Source: Alistipes sp.
GTDB taxonomy: Bacteria; Bacteroidota; Bacteroidia; Bacteroidales; Rikenellaceae
NCBI GenBank assembly: GCA_017380955.1
Contig: JAFOCZ010000191.1
Span: forward strand, 1-16,537
Direction: 5' to 3'
Length of the DNA: 16,537 nt
The notes below the pieces were generated by a model. That model was not told the DNA's origin. It was given only the letters and a program-made list of their open reading frames with translations, and ran no database searches. This document shows positions 14,676 through 16,537 of this stretch, in pieces (within the stretch, counting starts at the first letter, position 1; the number at the start of each line of letters is the position of its first letter). The position numbers were made by a program, and so were the translations under genes.

Positions 14676-16016
14676 TTAAAATGCAGCAGGCAACTCCTCG
14701 AAACTTACCTCGCGCTGCTCGCCAGAGCGCATATCCTTAACTGTAGCGATGCCGCGCTCCAACTCCTGAGAGCCGATGATGACAACATAAGGGATGCCAC
14801 GACGGTTGGCATACTCCATCTGCTTCTTTATCTTCGACGACTCAGGGTATATCTCCGATGCTACGTTGTTATCACGCAACTTCGAGATAAGACGCATAGA
14901 GGCCTCCTCCTCTGCCTTGCCGAGGTTGATGAAGAGCACCTTTATTGAGCAAGCCAACTCCTCAGGGAAGAGATTCAAACCGAGCATAACGTCGTAGATG
15001 CGGTCAGCACCAAATGAGATACCCACGCCCGACATACCTGGCATACCAAAGATACCTGTAAGGTCATCATAGCGACCACCACCCGAGATAGAGCCAATCT
15101 GGTAGTCGTTAGCCTTAACCTCGAAGATAGCACCGGTGTAGTAGTTCAAGCCGCGTGCGAGTGAGAGGTCTAACTCTGGTGTGAGGTTGATGCCCAACTT
15201 CTCAACGCCCTCGAAGATAGTGCGCATCTCCTCGATGCCGAGCATACCTGTCTCCGATGCGCCGATAACGCCCTCCAACTTGCAGAGTTTATCGGCGTTT
15301 GTGCCGCTGAGTTCAAGGATAGGTTGAAGTTTTGCGATAGCCTCATCATCGATGCCACGCTCGCGCAACTCTGCCTTCACGTTATCCAAACCAATCTTGT
15401 CGAGTTTGTCGATGGCAACGGTGATGTCAATCATCTTGTCTGCGTGACCAATGCTCTCTGCGATACCGAACAATATCTTGCGGTTGTTCATTTTGAGAGT
15501 CACCGAGATGCCCAACTTCGAGAATACGCGTGCTACGATATCCACCAACTCAACCTCCGACAACAGAGACTTAGAGCCGATGACATCCACGTCGCACTGG
15601 TAGAACTCACGATAGCGACCCTTCTGTGGGCGGTCAGCACGCCATACTGGCTGAATCTGATAGCGCTTGAAAGGGAATACAATCTCGTTTTGGTGCTGCA
15701 CAACGTAGCGCGCAAAAGGTACGGTGAGGTCATAACGAAGACCCTTCTCCGAAATCTTCGATGCCTGACGCAAATCATCCTCCGAGAGTTTTGCGCCATA
15801 GTCGCCCGAGTTCAGAATCTTGAAGAGGAGTTTATCTCCCTCGTCGCCATACTTACCAAGTAGGGTAGAGAGATTCTCCATCGAAGGAGTCTCGAGTGGA
15901 GCATAGCCAAAGAGACGGAAAACACTCTTGATAGTATCAAATATATAGGTGCGACGCATCATCTCCTCTGGTGAGAAGTCACGCGTGCCCTTAGGTATAG
16001 ATGGTTTCTGTGCCAT
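14676..16016 (-). CDS. hisS: Histidyl-tRNA synthetase
   Basis: A 446-residue class II aminoacyl-tRNA synthetase charging tRNA-His. The N-terminus KPSIPKGTRDFSPEEM (4-19) is characteristic. LRYDLTVPFARYV (93-105) and the motif 2 region WRADRPQKGRYREFYQCDVD (125-144) form the ATP site. The histidine-specific segments are LARGLNYYTGAIFE (287-300) and GGGRYDDL (312-319). Motif 3 is GISFGADRI (332-340), with the invariant arginine. The C-terminal anticodon-binding domain runs from about 357 to the end (KVLFINLGKAEEE, then SSKIKKQMEYANRRGIPYVV). Length and motifs are complete. It lies downstream of ettA in the same direction, 122 bases away across a folded repeat-like region, and ends in its own terminator. 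Confidence 0.97.
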   Translation of the reverse strand: MAQKPSIPKGTRDFSPEEMMRRTYIFDTIKSVFRLFGYAPLETPSMENLSTLLGKYGDEGDKLLFKILNSGDYGAKLSEDDLRQASKISEKGLRYDLTVPFARYVVQHQNEIVFPFKRYQIQPVWRADRPQKGRYREFYQCDVDVIGSKSLLSEVELVDIVARVFSKLGISVTLKMNNRKILFGIAESIGHADKMIDITVAIDKLDKIGLDNVKAELRERGIDDEAIAKLQPILELSGTNADKLCKLEGVIGASETGMLGIEEMRTIFEGVEKLGINLTPELDLSLARGLNYYTGAIFEVKANDYQIGSISGGGRYDDLTGIFGMPGMSGVGISFGADRIYDVMLGLNLFPEELACSIKVLFINLGKAEEEASMRLISKLRDNNVASEIYPESSKIKKQMEYANRRGIPYVVIIGSQELERGIATVKDMRSGEQREVSFEELPAAF

Positions 16017-16026
16017 ATATGTTTAT

Positions 16027-16128
16027 GAAGTGAAAAGTGAGAAGTGAAAACTGAAAAGTTAGGTGTGCTTCGCACGAGATAAAATGTGTCACAGACACCA
16101 TACTTTTCGCCTTTCAGTTTTCACCTTC
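16027..16128. repeat. Folded repeat-like element between ettA and hisS
   Basis: Two tandem 14-base units, GAAGTGAAAAGTGA (16027-16040) and GAAGTGAAAACTGA (16041-16054), agree at 13 of 14 positions. The second copy also begins the left arm (16041-16056) of a long imperfect inverted repeat whose right arm is 16112-16128, with a single bulge. Between the arms sit two small hairpins, GTGC-TTC-GCAC (16065-16075) and GTGTC-ACA-GACAC (16086-16098). The whole unit fills nearly all of the gap. It resembles the short non-coding folded repeats scattered in many bacterial genomes. It may also act as the ettA terminator or a hisS leader. Confidence 0.55.
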
Positions 16129-16138
16129 CACCAAATTA

Positions 16139-16537
16139 TTACTGTTCTGCCAAAAGTTTCTTATACTTTACGCGCTTAGGGGTAGTATCCTCGCCCTGAG
16201 CCTTCTTCCACGCCTCATACTCCGAGTATGTACCCTCATAGAAGACAACCTTAGAGTCGCCCTCGAATGAGAGGATGTGTGTGGCGATACGATCCAAGAA
16301 CCAACGGTCGTGCGAGATAACCACAGCACAGCCCGCAAAGTTCTCGAGACCCTCCTCCAAAGCACGAAGTGTGTTAACGTCGATATCGTTGGTAGGCTCA
16401 TCGAGGAGCAATACGTTGCCTTGCTCCTTGAGTGCGAGAGCAAGGTGCAAGCGGTTACGTTCACCACCAGACAACACGCCGCACTTCTTCTCCTGGTCTG
16501 CACCGTTGAAGTTGAAACGGCCTACATAAGCACGTGC
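16139..16537 (-). CDS. ettA: ABC-F protein EttA (C-terminal part, cut by window edge)
   Basis: The last 132 residues of an ABC-F translation factor; the gene begins beyond the right edge and the window enters it in frame. EttA binds the ribosomal E site and gates entry into elongation according to the ATP/ADP balance. Visible parts of the second nucleotide-binding domain: ARAYVGRFNFNGADQ, the signature LSGGERNRLHLALAL, Walker B LLLDEPTNDIDV, and the switch HDRWFLDRIATHILSFEG. The tail KVVFYEGTYSEYEAWKK to PKRVKYKKL matches EttA rather than the longer-tailed Uup or the shorter Msr-type proteins. There is no membrane domain, as expected for ABC-F. It is followed by hisS in the same direction. 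Confidence 0.93.
   Translation of the reverse strand, partial: ARAYVGRFNFNGADQEKKCGVLSGGERNRLHLALALKEQGNVLLLDEPTNDIDVNTLRALEEGLENFAGCAVVISHDRWFLDRIATHILSFEGDSKVVFYEGTYSEYEAWKKAQGEDTTPKRVKYKKLLAEQ

Noticed and set aside
15324..15863. 179-residue rightward open frame inside hisS
   Set aside because: It is antisense to conserved histidyl-tRNA synthetase motifs, and no promoter or family pattern supports it.
16054..16061. TAACTTTT on the minus strand as the hisS -7 box
   Set aside because: One mismatch to TAnnTTTG, no TTTG about 20 bases upstream, and it falls within the folded repeat, so it is too weak to list as a feature.
1..16537. Mobile element, CRISPR array, genomic island or tRNA/rRNA genes
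   Set aside because: No transposase or integrase motifs, no spaced direct repeats, no terminal repeats, no tRNA-like cloverleaf in the gaps, and codon use looks uniform throughout.

Overview
The window looks like ordinary chromosomal core DNA from a member of the Bacteroidales (phylum Bacteroidota). The evidence is the gene content (a DUF5683 protein between parB and a LysM transglycosylase, a small DUF3276/PUR protein, dnaE followed by trxA, an MnmA with an SGGIDS loop), the lack of Shine-Dalgarno sequences before most starts, and upstream boxes matching the Bacteroidota -7 consensus TAnnTTTG. I cannot name a genus. I see no insertion sequence, phage gene, CRISPR array, tRNA or rRNA.

Layout, left to right. 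(1) 1-4565, leftward: parA, parB, a DUF5683 membrane protein, an MltD-like lytic transglycosylase and the start of mnmE (cut by the window edge) sit head to tail with gaps of 9-30 bases and read as one operon. It joins chromosome segregation, envelope remodelling and tRNA modification. (2) 4716-5489, rightward: a lone CPBP-family membrane protease, divergent from parA and closed by a two-way terminator. (3) 5543-9709, leftward: dnaE then trxA, 12 bases apart. (4) 9846-10067, rightward: a small DUF2007 gene divergent from dnaE, followed by tandem hairpins. (5) 10170-16537, leftward: the 3' end of ettA, hisS, an S41 (CtpA-like) protease, a DUF3276 gene, mnmA, a YqaA/VTT-type membrane protein and aroE.

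Much of the content serves information processing: replication (dnaE), segregation (parAB), translation (hisS, ettA) and wobble-uridine modification (mnmE, mnmA). Envelope genes form a second theme: the transglycosylase, the DUF5683 protein, the S41 protease, the CPBP protease and the YqaA-like protein. aroE contributes chorismate synthesis.

I found no convincing undescribed system. The items most worth a second look are the internal duplication and operon position of the DUF5683 protein, an apparently complete metal site in the PHP domain of DnaE together with a charged insertion, and a folded repeat-like element between ettA and hisS. All gene calls rest on motif recognition by eye; no database search was run.
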